DNA of 64,000 nt, taken from assembly GCF_042678145.1 (NCBI RefSeq), contig NZ_JBHUDG010000047.1:27147-91146 (forward strand), written 5' to 3'. The translations under genes were made by a program, and so were the position numbers. Source of the stretch: Pseudopedobacter beijingensis. Its GTDB lineage: Bacteria > Bacteroidota > Bacteroidia > Sphingobacteriales > Sphingobacteriaceae. The notes under the pieces were generated by a model that ran no database searches, was not told where the DNA came from, and was given only the letters and a program-made list of their open reading frames with translations. Positions 54,258 through 62,885 of this stretch are shown in pieces; positions within the stretch are counted from its first letter, which is position 1; every line of letters starts with the position of its first letter.

Positions 54258-54445
54258 GAAGCTGTCCGAAAGACAAGAAATCTTATCGGGGCGTATTAAA
54301 AATACCTTGTCATCCCTACCACAACGGAGGGATCTCTTTCAAAAGTACTTAGTGAAGGGATTTCTCTTCGCTATACTCATCGAAATGACAACGTTTTTAT
54401 TTTTGATATAGCGCCAAGGATAACAATAGTTTTTCAGACAGCTTC
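54258..54445. mobile_element. Palindromic repeat element, possible MITE
   Basis: A 188-base non-coding element between convergent glyS and the MocR gene. Its ends form an imperfect 16-base inverted repeat (54258-54273 begins GAAGCTGTC; 54430-54445 ends GACAGCTTC; 14 of 16 match). Further pairs are nested inside: TTATCggGGCG with GGCGCTAT-type partner near 54415, and TTGTCAT (54307-54313) with ATGACAA (54385-54391). The inner part (GGAGGGATCTCT, TTTCTCTTCGCT, CGAAATGACAACG) resembles the interspersed palindromes common in Bacteroidetes intergenic regions. No transposase is present, so movement would need one in trans. Confidence 0.6.
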
Positions 54446-54462
54446 TTGTATTTATATTCCTT

Positions 54463-55881
54463 TTACCTCAGAAGTACCTTTGCAAAAGCCCCCACTTGCT
54501 TTAATTGAAATTCCAATTCCTTAGTCCAGGGTAAACCAAAACAAAGTCTTATACAATTTTGATATTGATTTTGCAGGCTAAACATCCTACCTGGTGCAAT
54601 AACAATCTGTCGTTTCAACGCATAATTATATAATTTTATAGTATCCATCTCTTTCGCAAATTCCACCCATAAAACCAACCCACCCTGCGGTCGGCTTATT
54701 TTAGTGTCTGCTGGAAAATATTCGGCTATAATACGGGCATAATGTCTATAGTTTTCTTGTAAAGTATGCCGAAGAAGACGAAGATGCTTTTCATACTTCC
54801 CTGTCATCAGAAAATTCCCTACAGCTTCATGAACTACAGATGTACATGATATAAAATGCAAAAGTTTTTGTTTTAATACCTGCTCCCTATATTTTCCCGG
54901 AGCAACCCACCCTACTCTATAACCCGGAGCTAAAGTTTTAGATACAGAACTACACCACAAAACATTCCCTTCTGTATCATAAGATTTACAGCACTTCGGT
55001 CGTTCAGCTCCAAAATGTAGATCTCCATAAACATCATCTTCAATAATAGGGATATTGTGTTCAGTCAATAATTTTACCAGCTGTTTTTTATGCTCATTAG
55101 GAGTACAATACCCCAATGGCGTATTAAAATTAGGAACCAATAGGCACACTTTTATTTTATGTAGCACCTTTTTTAAGGCCTCTATCTCGATGCCTGTCAC
55201 CGGATGAGTAGCCACTTCTATCACTTGTAACCCTAATCCCACAACAAGTTGCAATATACCAGGATAGCAAGGGCTCTCTAAAGCAACCGTATCGCCAGGT
55301 CGGGTGGTAGCCATTAAACATAAAGACAAAGCACTCATTCCTCCATTGGTAGTTATCAGATCCTCTTCATTCAAATTACCTTCCCATGCCAAAGAACGAA
55401 CAGCAATCATTCTTCTCAACTTAGCATTGCCTTCTAACGGTTCATATTCGGTTCCTCCTTCCCTTAATGTACGACTGGCTTGTATAATTTCTTTTTTGAG
55501 CCTGGCCTGAGGCAATAGGTTTCCCGATGGTATTCCAATAGAGAAAAGAGTTTTTTCTCCATGCCCCATATTAGAGTAAACACTACCGATCAACTCACTG
55601 GGTTCTACATTTGTTATATCTGGTAAAGGTCTGCTGGCCTCAGGCAAAGGAAGATCTGCAAATCTTAATGGGCTCACAAAATAACCCGATTGTGGCTTAG
55701 ACTGCAACAAAGATTGAGATTCCAATTGCAGAAACACCCTTTTAGCGGTATTCATACTTATACCATGTTCTTTACTCAACATTCTTACAGAAGGTAGCCT
55801 CTCTCCTGTTTTAAAAACACCCTGCCTGATTTTATCCGCAATATTGTTGGCAATCTCTTGGTATAGAAAATCTTTCTTCAT
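54463..55881 (-). CDS. MocR-family regulator (GntR HTH fused to aminotransferase-like domain)
   Basis: A 472-residue protein. Residues about 5-75 form a GntR winged helix (ADKIRQGVFKTGERLPSVRM then LSKEHGISMNTAKRVF). Residues about 110-470 form a fold-type I PLP domain, with the PLP lysine in SSVSKTLAPGYRVGW, NFNTPLGYCT and IIEDDVYGDLHF. Such proteins (GabR, PdxR, TauR) are transcription factors that sense PLP or amino compounds. The ATG at 55879-55881 is used; 12 extra upstream residues have no support. It diverges from an EamA transporter, with direct repeats between, and is probably its regulator. Confidence 0.9.
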   Translation of the reverse strand: MKKDFLYQEIANNIADKIRQGVFKTGERLPSVRMLSKEHGISMNTAKRVFLQLESQSLLQSKPQSGYFVSPLRFADLPLPEASRPLPDITNVEPSELIGSVYSNMGHGEKTLFSIGIPSGNLLPQARLKKEIIQASRTLREGGTEYEPLEGNAKLRRMIAVRSLAWEGNLNEEDLITTNGGMSALSLCLMATTRPGDTVALESPCYPGILQLVVGLGLQVIEVATHPVTGIEIEALKKVLHKIKVCLLVPNFNTPLGYCTPNEHKKQLVKLLTEHNIPIIEDDVYGDLHFGAERPKCCKSYDTEGNVLWCSSVSKTLAPGYRVGWVAPGKYREQVLKQKLLHFISCTSVVHEAVGNFLMTGKYEKHLRLLRHTLQENYRHYARIIAEYFPADTKISRPQGGLVLWVEFAKEMDTIKLYNYALKRQIVIAPGRMFSLQNQYQNCIRLCFGLPWTKELEFQLKQVGAFAKVLLR

Positions 55882-55891
55882 ATCACAAATA

Positions 55892-55932
55892 TAACTGTAT
55901 CCATTTAAAAATAGCAAACTGTAACTGTATCC
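55892..55932. promoter_or_regulatory. Direct repeats, candidate MocR operator
   Basis: TAACTGTATCC occurs at 55892-55902 and again at 55922-55932, in the same orientation with a 30-base period; a further AACTGTA (55917-55923) overlaps the second copy. MocR regulators are known to bind direct repeats in divergent promoters, and this pair lies between the MocR gene and the EamA gene. Confidence 0.6.
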
Positions 55933-55980
55933 TCACAAATCAACAACTTAATTTTACACCCAGATTTTAATATTGAAAAA

Positions 55981-56862
55981 ATGGATAATATTCTATCAAA
56001 AGAATACAAAACGAGTGGTTGGCTTAACGGTTTTATTGGAGTGGTATTATTCAGTGGTTCTTTACCAGCAACCAGAATAGCAGTTTTAGACCTCAATCCT
56101 ATTTTTGTAACTGCTGCACGTGGTGGAATTGCAGGGATTCTTGCACTTATAACTTTATTTATTTTTAAAGAAAACCGTCCCAAACCACAACAGTTTATTT
56201 CCCTAACCATTGTTGCTTTAGGTGTAGTCATTGGTTTTCCTTTACTTAGCGCATTAGCATTACAATATATTACATCGGCACACTCTATTGTATTCTTAGG
56301 TATTTTACCATTAACAACAGCTATTTTTGGTATAATACGAGGTAATGAACATCCCAAGCCCATATTCTGGCTATTTTCTATTATAGGTAGCACCCTCGTT
56401 ATTGGATATGCCTGCGCTCAGGGGCTTTCTGCTTCTCCTTTAGGCGATATACTGATGCTTGGAGCTATTATCCTATGTGGATTAGGTTATGCCGAGGGAG
56501 CTAAACTATCTAAATCTTTAGGTGGTTGGCAGGTTATTTCCTGGGCATTGGTACTTTCTTTACCGGCTACACTGCCGCTTACTTTTTTCTTTCTTCCTCC
56601 CTCATTTGAAAACATCGGCATCCAAACCTGGTTGGGGCTTGCCTATGTATCACTTTTCAGCATGTTTATTGCTTTCATATTTTGGTATAAAGGATTGGCA
56701 CAAGGTGGTATTGCTTCTATTGGACAATTACAGTTATTACAGCCATTTTTCGGATTGGCATTAGCAGCAACCCTGCTTAACGAAAATGTTAGCGCAGGTA
56801 TGCTGGCCGTTACCATTGGGGTTATATTATGTGTTGCCGGAACCAAAAAATTCGCTCGTTAA
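55981..56862 (+). CDS. EamA/DMT-family transporter
   Basis: A 293-residue inner-membrane protein with ten hydrophobic segments in two EamA halves (FIGVVLFSGSLPATRIAVLD in the first; ALVLSLPATLPLTFFFLPPS and FIFWYKGLAQGGIASIGQLQ in the second). The DMT family exports metabolites such as amino acids. The divergent MocR regulator suggests control by PLP or an amino compound and hints at a related substrate; this is inference. No terminator was recognised after it. Confidence 0.9.
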   Translation: MDNILSKEYKTSGWLNGFIGVVLFSGSLPATRIAVLDLNPIFVTAARGGIAGILALITLFIFKENRPKPQQFISLTIVALGVVIGFPLLSALALQYITSAHSIVFLGILPLTTAIFGIIRGNEHPKPIFWLFSIIGSTLVIGYACAQGLSASPLGDILMLGAIILCGLGYAEGAKLSKSLGGWQVISWALVLSLPATLPLTFFFLPPSFENIGIQTWLGLAYVSLFSMFIAFIFWYKGLAQGGIASIGQLQLLQPFFGLALAATLLNENVSAGMLAVTIGVILCVAGTKKFAR

Positions 56863-57165
56863 AACAGCTTTAATTATTTTCAGGTAAAAAAAGGGTATAC
56901 TTAAAGATATGGTTTCCTTTAAACTGGAAATTACGGATTTACAGAACAGAAAAAATTAAATCAAAACAAAACCGGGATAGAAATAAAAAACATATCAGAG
57001 AACATTTAGCAAGAAATGGCAGTACTACAGATAAAAATCTGGCAGACTACATCAAAATAAAATTATAACACTTAAATAACAACGTAAATAATACATGCTA
57101 ATGTCCGCTCTTAATCTTTGATTTTATAGATATTATCCTACTTTTGCACACTGTTTAGAAAAAGT
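56863..57165. other. Intergenic region, no gene seen
   Basis: About 300 A/T-rich bases. Only very short frames occur. The right end carries a good promoter for the paired membrane proteins. Confidence 0.45.
57118..57146 (+). promoter_or_regulatory. Promoter of the paired membrane-protein operon
   Basis: TTG (57118-57120), 18-base spacer, TACTTTTG (57139-57146), an exact TAnnTTTG match, 19 bases before the GTG start at 57166. Confidence 0.55.
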
Positions 57166-57717
57166 GTGAGTAAGCTATTAAGATACGGAATCATCGTCCT
57201 GTTATTTTTTATCCAGATCTTGTTTTTATTGACCATGTTCAAAGAAAACACACATTCCTATTTGCTGCTTATCTTTATTTCATCTTTGCTCATCCTTACT
57301 TTTTATACTTACCGCAAAGCACAGTTGCATGATATGGTACATGCATACGAATCTTATAAGGTAGCTGTTTGGGTTCCTGTTGGAGCAGTATTTTCCTATT
57401 ATCTAAACCACACAATGGGCTTAGGTCCTGTATTAGCCGCCTCCGTTGTAGGTGCAATAGCATCTTTTATTCCGAATATGAATACCAACTCTGCTTACCT
57501 CAAAAAACTACCCCCAGCTGTTTATTGTGGTGCGTTTATAGGAATGTCAAATACTCAAATTGCAAATGGCTTTACATTTATTTTAACCGCCAGTTTTTTT
57601 ACAGCTGTATTTTTGGTAATATCCAAAAGCGTATTAAATGGTATTGGTGGAAAATTAGGCACACTGGCATTTTTGGGAGTTGCCCTTACTTATTTTCTAA
57701 TATTTTTATTAGGCTGA
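57166..57717 (+). CDS. Small integral membrane protein A of a paralogous pair
   Basis: A 183-residue membrane protein starting at GTG 57166, with about six hydrophobic segments: two N-terminal ones (residues 8-48), then a four-segment core. The core (about residues 68-180) is similar to the whole of the next protein: GPVLAAS, PPAVYCGAFIGMSN and GIGGKLGTLA correspond to GPVRSSA, IPYVFIGASFIGMVS and GYGGSLGTSA. No family name or function is recognised. Its TGA overlaps the next ATG by one base, so the two are translationally coupled and probably form a heteromer. Confidence 0.7.
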   Translation: MSKLLRYGIIVLLFFIQILFLLTMFKENTHSYLLLIFISSLLILTFYTYRKAQLHDMVHAYESYKVAVWVPVGAVFSYYLNHTMGLGPVLAASVVGAIASFIPNMNTNSAYLKKLPPAVYCGAFIGMSNTQIANGFTFILTASFFTAVFLVISKSVLNGIGGKLGTLAFLGVALTYFLIFLLG

Positions 57718-58172
57718 TGGAAAGTGCCATTCTAATATTAACAGGCTGTTTAAGTGCTATGCTTACCTTCTTTGTAAATATAAGATTAAACCAGGGACCT
57801 GTACGATCTTCTGCGCTGTTAACCTTATTAGTTACCGCTTTATTACACCTTTTTCCAGACCTGCTCTCACCATACCTTACAACAAACATTCCCTACGTTT
57901 TTATTGGAGCATCCTTTATTGGTATGGTTTCCGCACAACAAATGTCTACCTATATGGGCATTGCACTATCCGGAATTATTTTCACCCTCATTTATCTTAA
58001 CACTAGTCTTTTTTTTACCGGATACGGTGGTTCATTAGGCACTTCGGCATGTATCTCTTTATTGGTCATACTCAGCATCCCCTACTTTAAGTCAAAAAGA
58101 AAACTCACCGTAGGCTTATTACAGCTTAGAAAGTTCATTATTAAAGGTAAACGCCGTAAAACAAACCAGTAA
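57717..58172 (+). CDS. Small integral membrane protein B of a paralogous pair
   Basis: A 151-residue membrane protein with four to five hydrophobic segments and a basic cytoplasmic-type tail (LRKFIIKGKRRKTNQ). The start is the ATG at 57717-57719, which overlaps the previous stop (TGATG); the frame is open much further upstream but that is only the shadow of the previous gene. It shares GPV, GASFIGM and GGSLGT motifs with its neighbour. Function unknown; glycine-rich conserved motifs within membrane segments suggest a channel or transporter (inference). Confidence 0.7.
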   Translation: MESAILILTGCLSAMLTFFVNIRLNQGPVRSSALLTLLVTALLHLFPDLLSPYLTTNIPYVFIGASFIGMVSAQQMSTYMGIALSGIIFTLIYLNTSLFFTGYGGSLGTSACISLLVILSIPYFKSKRKLTVGLLQLRKFIIKGKRRKTNQ

Positions 58173-58203
58173 ATAAGTGCAGTATTATTTTTTCACCATT
58201 ACT

Positions 58204-59007
58204 CTAAGGGACTAGTCGTTTATCACCAAGAAAACTTTTCAACCTCTTACGTATAATCATCTCCTGAAAACGCAGGGGAATAATATAATCCAGATATAGC
58301 AATAAAATATTTGCCCAACCGGGAACTATATGTCTTTTTTTCTCAAACATTCCTTTAACCGCCATTCTGGCCACTTTATCAGGATCAAGAATAGTGAGTC
58401 TGGCAAAACCTGTCAACTGTTGGTTTTGCTCCAATAATTCAGGACGGGTATTAATCCCTCCCGGACTCAACAAGCTCACAGAAATATTAGTATGCGCCAT
58501 TTCCAGCCTTAAACAATTTGTAAAATAGCTAATGAATGATTTTGTAGCTCCATAAACTTGCTTTTTAGGTACTATAAAACGAGCTGCTAAACTACCTACA
58601 TTCAGGATGTAGCTTTGCAATTCAGATCTGTTTTCCAGAAACATTCTGGTCAAACATACTGTATTGGTAATATTCAAATCTATCTGCATTTTATAAAAAT
58701 GCAGACTTTTATCACTAAACCAGTCCCAATTCCCTAATCCGGCATTATTAACCAATATATTTGGAACCATATCATGTTCACTTACACGATTAAAAATAAA
58801 GTCGACAGCATCCATCTGGGTCAAATCGGCTTCTATACAGAGTACCTTTACGGTAAAATTGCGCTCCAGAAAGTTACCCAAATACAACAAACCAGATTGA
58901 GGTAATGCAACCAAAATCAGATCTGTTCCTTGTTTAACCAGCTCCAATGCTATCGCTTTACCCAATCCCTGACTGGCACCTGTTATAATTGCTGTATGTT
59001 TTTCCAT
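58204..59007 (-). CDS. SDR-family oxidoreductase
   Basis: A 267-residue short-chain dehydrogenase/reductase. The NAD(P)-binding motif TGASQGLG is at residues 10-17, NNAG at about 87-90, the catalytic serine in LNVGSLA, and YGATK gives the tyrosine and lysine. C-terminal hydrophobic residues (ANILLLYLDYIIPLRF) recall SDRs that associate with membranes. It overlaps the next gene upstream by 25 bases in a three-gene operon. Substrate unknown; lipid or sterol-like substrates are common for such pairs. Confidence 0.9.
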   Translation of the reverse strand: MEKHTAIITGASQGLGKAIALELVKQGTDLILVALPQSGLLYLGNFLERNFTVKVLCIEADLTQMDAVDFIFNRVSEHDMVPNILVNNAGLGNWDWFSDKSLHFYKMQIDLNITNTVCLTRMFLENRSELQSYILNVGSLAARFIVPKKQVYGATKSFISYFTNCLRLEMAHTNISVSLLSPGGINTRPELLEQNQQLTGFARLTILDPDKVARMAVKGMFEKKRHIVPGWANILLLYLDYIIPLRFQEMIIRKRLKSFLGDKRLVP

Positions 59008-59984
59008 TGATTGTTGATAATAAAATCTACCGTTGTTTTCATTCCCTCTTTAAAAGGAGTTATTTTATAATCCAGATAATCTATAGCTTTCTGACTGCTG
59101 TACTTTTGGTTGTATTTTAATCGTTCCGCAAACTCAGGTAAAATTTGAGGTTCGGTACCAAATATATTTGTCTTTACACTTTGCAATCTACCATACCACT
59201 CTACCAGGGATATAGGGATTTCATAAAGCTTGTGCCTAACACCGCTTATATCCGTCAAGGTATCAAAAAACTGTTTAAATGACACATCATCTCCTCCCAG
59301 AATAAACTTCTCGCTTTGTTCTATTTTTTTCATAGCAGCAACATGCCCCTCCACCACATCATCAACAAAAACATAATTTGCTATTGACATTCCTTTCCCT
59401 GGAACAAATTTCCATTTCCCACGGATATAAGCATCTATCATTCTGCTAACCGTATTGCTTCCCGTAATAGGTCCATCGCCATATACACGCGATGGTCTTA
59501 GGGTTACAATTGCTAAATCATCAGAAAATTTATCAGCTTCTAATTCCGCTAAATATTTGGTACGTTCATACTCAATAGGAAACCCCACTATCCTGGGGTC
59601 ATTCTCTGTCATAGGCGAATGCAATGTAGGCCCCAATACGCCACAACTGGAAGTATAGATTAATTTAGAAACTTGATGATGTATTGCCGCCAGACATACA
59701 TTCCGTGTTCCCACAACGTTAACATCATAAAAATCTCTTTTATTTTTACTCCACATTTTAGCCAGTGCTGCCGTATGAAAAACCACTTTACAATCTTTCA
59801 TAGCTGCTTTTAACGATTCCAGATCAAGAATATCTCCTTTTATTATTTCAATATTCGGGTGCAGTATAAGTTGGCTTGAATTACGGCAAAATGCGATAAC
59901 ATGATAACCTTCCTGCGCCAGTCTAAAGCTCAGCTTACGTCCAATAAATCCCGATGCTCCGGTTACTAATATTCTTTCCTGCAT
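58983..59984 (-). CDS. NAD-dependent epimerase/dehydratase family protein
   Basis: A 333-residue extended SDR. The NAD-binding motif GASGFIGRKL is at residues 8-17; the catalytic pair is in YERTKYLAE, with the serine in TSSCGVLG. TLRPSRVYGDGP is typical of 3-beta-hydroxysteroid-dehydrogenase-like and dihydroflavonol-reductase-like members. It is cytoplasmic. The gene lies 4 bases after the DUF6134-like gene and overlaps the SDR gene by 25 bases. Substrate unknown. Confidence 0.88.
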   Translation of the reverse strand: MQERILVTGASGFIGRKLSFRLAQEGYHVIAFCRNSSQLILHPNIEIIKGDILDLESLKAAMKDCKVVFHTAALAKMWSKNKRDFYDVNVVGTRNVCLAAIHHQVSKLIYTSSCGVLGPTLHSPMTENDPRIVGFPIEYERTKYLAELEADKFSDDLAIVTLRPSRVYGDGPITGSNTVSRMIDAYIRGKWKFVPGKGMSIANYVFVDDVVEGHVAAMKKIEQSEKFILGGDDVSFKQFFDTLTDISGVRHKLYEIPISLVEWYGRLQSVKTNIFGTEPQILPEFAERLKYNQKYSSQKAIDYLDYKITPFKEGMKTTVDFIINNQWKNIQQL

Positions 59985-59988
59985 AGCT

Positions 59989-60654
59989 TTACGACATCAA
60001 TTTCATATGAATTGTATAAAAAGTTTGATGGTGTTCCACCTCCACACATCTTCCCTCTTTAAAAGTATAGATATTGTAATTACCGTCAGGAAGGTTTACC
60101 TGATAGCGGCTATTACTCAGTTTTTTTATCTCTAATAAACACTGAAAGTTATCAGCATACACCCATTTTTCATCAATAGGTTCCGATACATACAATAACA
60201 TCAGGTTATAGGTTATAGCATGATCCAGCTGCGATTTCTCTTCCCTATAACTCACTTCGTATTGGGTGGGGCTGATAAATCTCGTTATTTTGGTATCTTT
60301 CTTATTGTTATTTATTTGACGCTCTATTTTAGATAGCTGTAACCTACCATCTTTAAAATAAGACTGATCTTCTGAACGTACTTGAAGATTAAAAACAAAA
60401 CGAGTTTCTACCTGAGTATGAAATTTAAGAAAGAGTTTTTCTCCATCCCTGTTTTCTGTAAAAACCATCTTGCCTATTGGCTTTCCCTTAAAACTAATTT
60501 GGAAGGTATTGGGGCTTGCAAATAAGTTACTTGCTCCTAAACAGCAAATAACAAAAAACATAGCCTTTTTTACTGTTTTTTTCTTTTTAACCAGTCTTCC
60601 CGTTCGCGAAATGCAATACTTTCTAAAAAGCCATAGCATAAGTGTTGGTATCAT
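59989..60654 (-). CDS. DUF6134-like exported protein
   Basis: A protein of up to 221 residues with an export signal (KKAMFFVICCLGASNLFAS) and a beta-rich mature part (TFQISFKGKPIGKMVFTENR, RFVFNLQVRSEDQSYFKDGR) typical of DUF6134. The start is uncertain: ATG at 60654 or 60639 gives a long n-region, ATG at 60561 leaves no positive charge ahead of the signal core; the TTG at 60687 is unlikely. It is the first gene of the operon with the two dehydrogenases. Function unknown; perhaps periplasmic lipid binding, by the fold's look only. Confidence 0.65.
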   Translation of the reverse strand: MIPTLMLWLFRKYCISRTGRLVKKKKTVKKAMFFVICCLGASNLFASPNTFQISFKGKPIGKMVFTENRDGEKLFLKFHTQVETRFVFNLQVRSEDQSYFKDGRLQLSKIERQINNNKKDTKITRFISPTQYEVSYREEKSQLDHAITYNLMLLYVSEPIDEKWVYADNFQCLLEIKKLSNSRYQVNLPDGNYNIYTFKEGRCVEVEHHQTFYTIHMKLMS

Positions 60655-60827
60655 AATCTGTTGTTTTATATATCTAATACAACCCAATCAGATTTTACCC
60701 TTAGCCCTTAAGACGTTTTATTTATGGATAAGAAATAATAGAGCATAGAATAGCTAGAAATAACTTACATCAGAAATAACATCTATTATAGTGCTGCGTT
60801 AAAATTATTTCAACATATTGTGCATAT

Positions 60828-61253
60828 ATGAATATCAGAAAAATAAAACCAGAAGATGCTCCCGTTATTGTTGATTTACTGGAACAACTAGGCTACCCAA
60901 ACACATCCTCATTTATTGACGATAAAATCAAACTCTTGTTAAGCAATCAAAACGAATATTGTATGGTAGCAGAAGATCAGTTCAACTACGTAATAGCCTT
61001 TATTTCTATACATATTATACCTCAAATTGCCCTGCAAGGTGATTTCGCAAGAATAAGCTATTTTGCTGTCGACGAAAAACAAAGAGGTAAAGGTCTTGGA
61101 AAAATACTGGAAGAATACTGTACACAAATTGCCAGAGAAAGAAACTGCGATCGTATAGAACTGCACTCGCACAGCAGACGTGAAAAAGCACATAAATTCT
61201 ATTTTAGACAAGGTTATACCGATTCCCCTAAATATTTAGTTAAAAAGCTTTAA
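60828..61253 (+). CDS. GNAT-family N-acetyltransferase
   Basis: A 141-residue acetyltransferase. The N-terminus reads MNIRKIKPEDAPVIVDLLEQ; the acetyl-CoA loop is in EKQRGKGLGKIL (R/QxxGxG/A) near residue 85, and the ending is HKFYFRQGYTD. Substrate unknown; by length and layout it resembles small-molecule or aminoglycoside-type GNATs. Monocistronic, divergent from the DUF6134-like operon. Confidence 0.88.
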   Translation: MNIRKIKPEDAPVIVDLLEQLGYPNTSSFIDDKIKLLLSNQNEYCMVAEDQFNYVIAFISIHIIPQIALQGDFARISYFAVDEKQRGKGLGKILEEYCTQIARERNCDRIELHSHSRREKAHKFYFRQGYTDSPKYLVKKL

Positions 61254-61336
61254 AATATGCTAAATACCCATTTATGAGTATTGACAGAGCAAGCGGACTT
61301 AATTAGTTTGGATGTGATTTTAAAAGCTATAACTCA

Positions 61337-61831
61337 ATGAACCCATACACGCTTCGCAATGAAGATTTTATTGATCGTGTTGATGTAATTTGCCCCAAAT
61401 GTCAGTCCAGAGCATTAGTTACAGGAGGAAAACCTCACGGCTCCGTAGCAGAACAGGAAACCCATGTTAAATTTACTTGCGTAACCTGTGGATATGCTTT
61501 ATTCTATAAAAACACACCCTCTTTTGCTATTTACAAAAACAGCAGCCATACAGAAAAAAAATTACGTCCAATTTTTCTTAATAGCCCCTGCGACCCTTTC
61601 TTTGCATTCAATTTATGGTATAAAACAGACACAACATTTGGTGTAATTTGGGCATACAATCTTAAACATCTGCTGATAATAGAAGATTACATTGCTGACA
61701 AATTACGTGAGCGCCATAATGTTGATATGCAAAACAATAGTATTGCCAGTAGATTACCTCAATGGATAAAAAGTGCAAAAAACAGATCCTACCTTTTAAA
61801 AATTATTCACAAGCTAAAACAACATGCATAA
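61337..61831 (+). CDS. Zinc-ribbon protein of unknown function
   Basis: A 164-residue cytoplasmic protein. Four cysteines in CPKC (residues about 19-22) and CVTC (about 48-51) should bind one zinc ion. The rest is helical, with a FNLWYKTDTTFGVIWAYNLK segment and a basic C-terminus (SAKNRSYLLKIIHKLKQHA). I recall similar proteins in Bacteroidetes and Firmicutes but no function. It lies between GNAT and DUF1801 genes, with 83 bases to each side, not obviously an operon. Confidence 0.65.
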   Translation: MNPYTLRNEDFIDRVDVICPKCQSRALVTGGKPHGSVAEQETHVKFTCVTCGYALFYKNTPSFAIYKNSSHTEKKLRPIFLNSPCDPFFAFNLWYKTDTTFGVIWAYNLKHLLIIEDYIADKLRERHNVDMQNNSIASRLPQWIKSAKNRSYLLKIIHKLKQHA

Positions 61832-61913
61832 TCCTCTTATTTTGAAATAGTTTAAGAGCCTCTTTAAATTTATATCGTATTTTTAATGCCAATACTCTAA
61901 AACAATAAATAAC

Positions 61914-62279
61914 ATGAAGGCAGAATATACCGATGTAAACAGTTATATCTCATCCTTTGATCAGGATACACAGCAGATTTTAACAAAAATCAGGAATATC
62001 ATTAAAACTTCTGCCCCTCAGGCAGAAGAATCTATATCTTACGGTATGCCCGCCTATAAAACATTTAAAAAGCCGTTGATTTATTTTGCAGCATTTAAAT
62101 CTCATATCGGTTTTTATGCCACACCATCCGGACACGGTCACTTTGCTAAACAATTATCCTCGTATAAACAAGGGAAAGGTTCTGTACAATTCCCCGTCAA
62201 TCAGCCCATCCCCTATCAATTGATAGAGGAAATCGTTTTATTCAGAGTTCAGGAGAACAAAACCAAATACGCAAAATAA
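61914..62279 (+). CDS. DUF1801 (YdhG-like) protein
   Basis: A 121-residue protein of the DUF1801 superfamily. The segments PQAEESISYGMPAYK, IYFAAFKSHIGFYATPSGHG and GKGSVQFPVNQPIP are diagnostic. The family is fold-related to iron chaperone frataxin-like proteins; its role in bacteria is not settled. The next gene starts 18 bases after its stop. Confidence 0.88.
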   Translation: MKAEYTDVNSYISSFDQDTQQILTKIRNIIKTSAPQAEESISYGMPAYKTFKKPLIYFAAFKSHIGFYATPSGHGHFAKQLSSYKQGKGSVQFPVNQPIPYQLIEEIVLFRVQENKTKYAK

Positions 62280-62297
62280 CACCCTGCTTTTACCAAC

Positions 62298-62777
62298 ATG
62301 ATTGCTATACAACAATTGGATATTAAAAAACTAAAGCAGGACGATCCTCTACCTTTTCACCTCCTGCTTCTTGCCGACGAAACAAAGGAAGCTATCGAAA
62401 AATACATTTACAGTTCTTTGGTTTTTACAGCCTCCATTGCTCAGAATCCAGATTGCCCCATTGCAGTTTGGGTACTGTACAAAAAATCACCAAAAATCGT
62501 CGAGCTTAAAAACATAGCTATTCTACCCCAATATCAAAATAAAGGACTAGGTACGGTCATCCTTCATAAGATCAAAGCTGACATGAAACAACTAAATTAT
62601 CAGGAATTGTGGGTAGGAACCGGTGACCATAGCATACAACAGCTTAATTTCTATCGTAAAAACGGATTTAAAGATAGAGGAACTATCCAAAATTTCTTTA
62701 CCGATAATTATCCTTATCCTATTATTGAAAATGGAAAAGCTTTAAAAGACATGATCCTCCTCAGTCAGCAGCTCTGA
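62298..62777 (+). CDS. GNAT-family N-acetyltransferase
   Basis: A 159-residue acetyltransferase. Acetyl-CoA-binding loop QYQNKGLGTVIL near residue 80, preceded by the IVELKNIAILP strand and followed by ELWVGTGDHSIQQLNFYRKN. Normal length. It probably shares a transcript with the DUF1801 gene (18-base gap). Substrate unknown. Confidence 0.88.
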   Translation: MIAIQQLDIKKLKQDDPLPFHLLLLADETKEAIEKYIYSSLVFTASIAQNPDCPIAVWVLYKKSPKIVELKNIAILPQYQNKGLGTVILHKIKADMKQLNYQELWVGTGDHSIQQLNFYRKNGFKDRGTIQNFFTDNYPYPIIENGKALKDMILLSQQL

Positions 62778-62885
62778 CAGCAATTATTAGAAGAGCACAA
62801 AAACTTTTGAACTAACAAAATTGTTTCTTAAATTGATTAACGATGATAGGATATCCCTATTATGTAGAACGATATAAAAAACACC

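Noticed and set aside
55905..56393. 162-codon minus-strand frame over the EamA gene
   Set aside because: It is the antisense shadow of the clearly recognisable transporter.
57369..57716. Extension of the second paired membrane protein far upstream
   Set aside because: The extra residues (rich in Cys, Ser, Arg, Lys) are the frame-shifted shadow of the first membrane gene; the ATG at 57717 gives a proper membrane protein.
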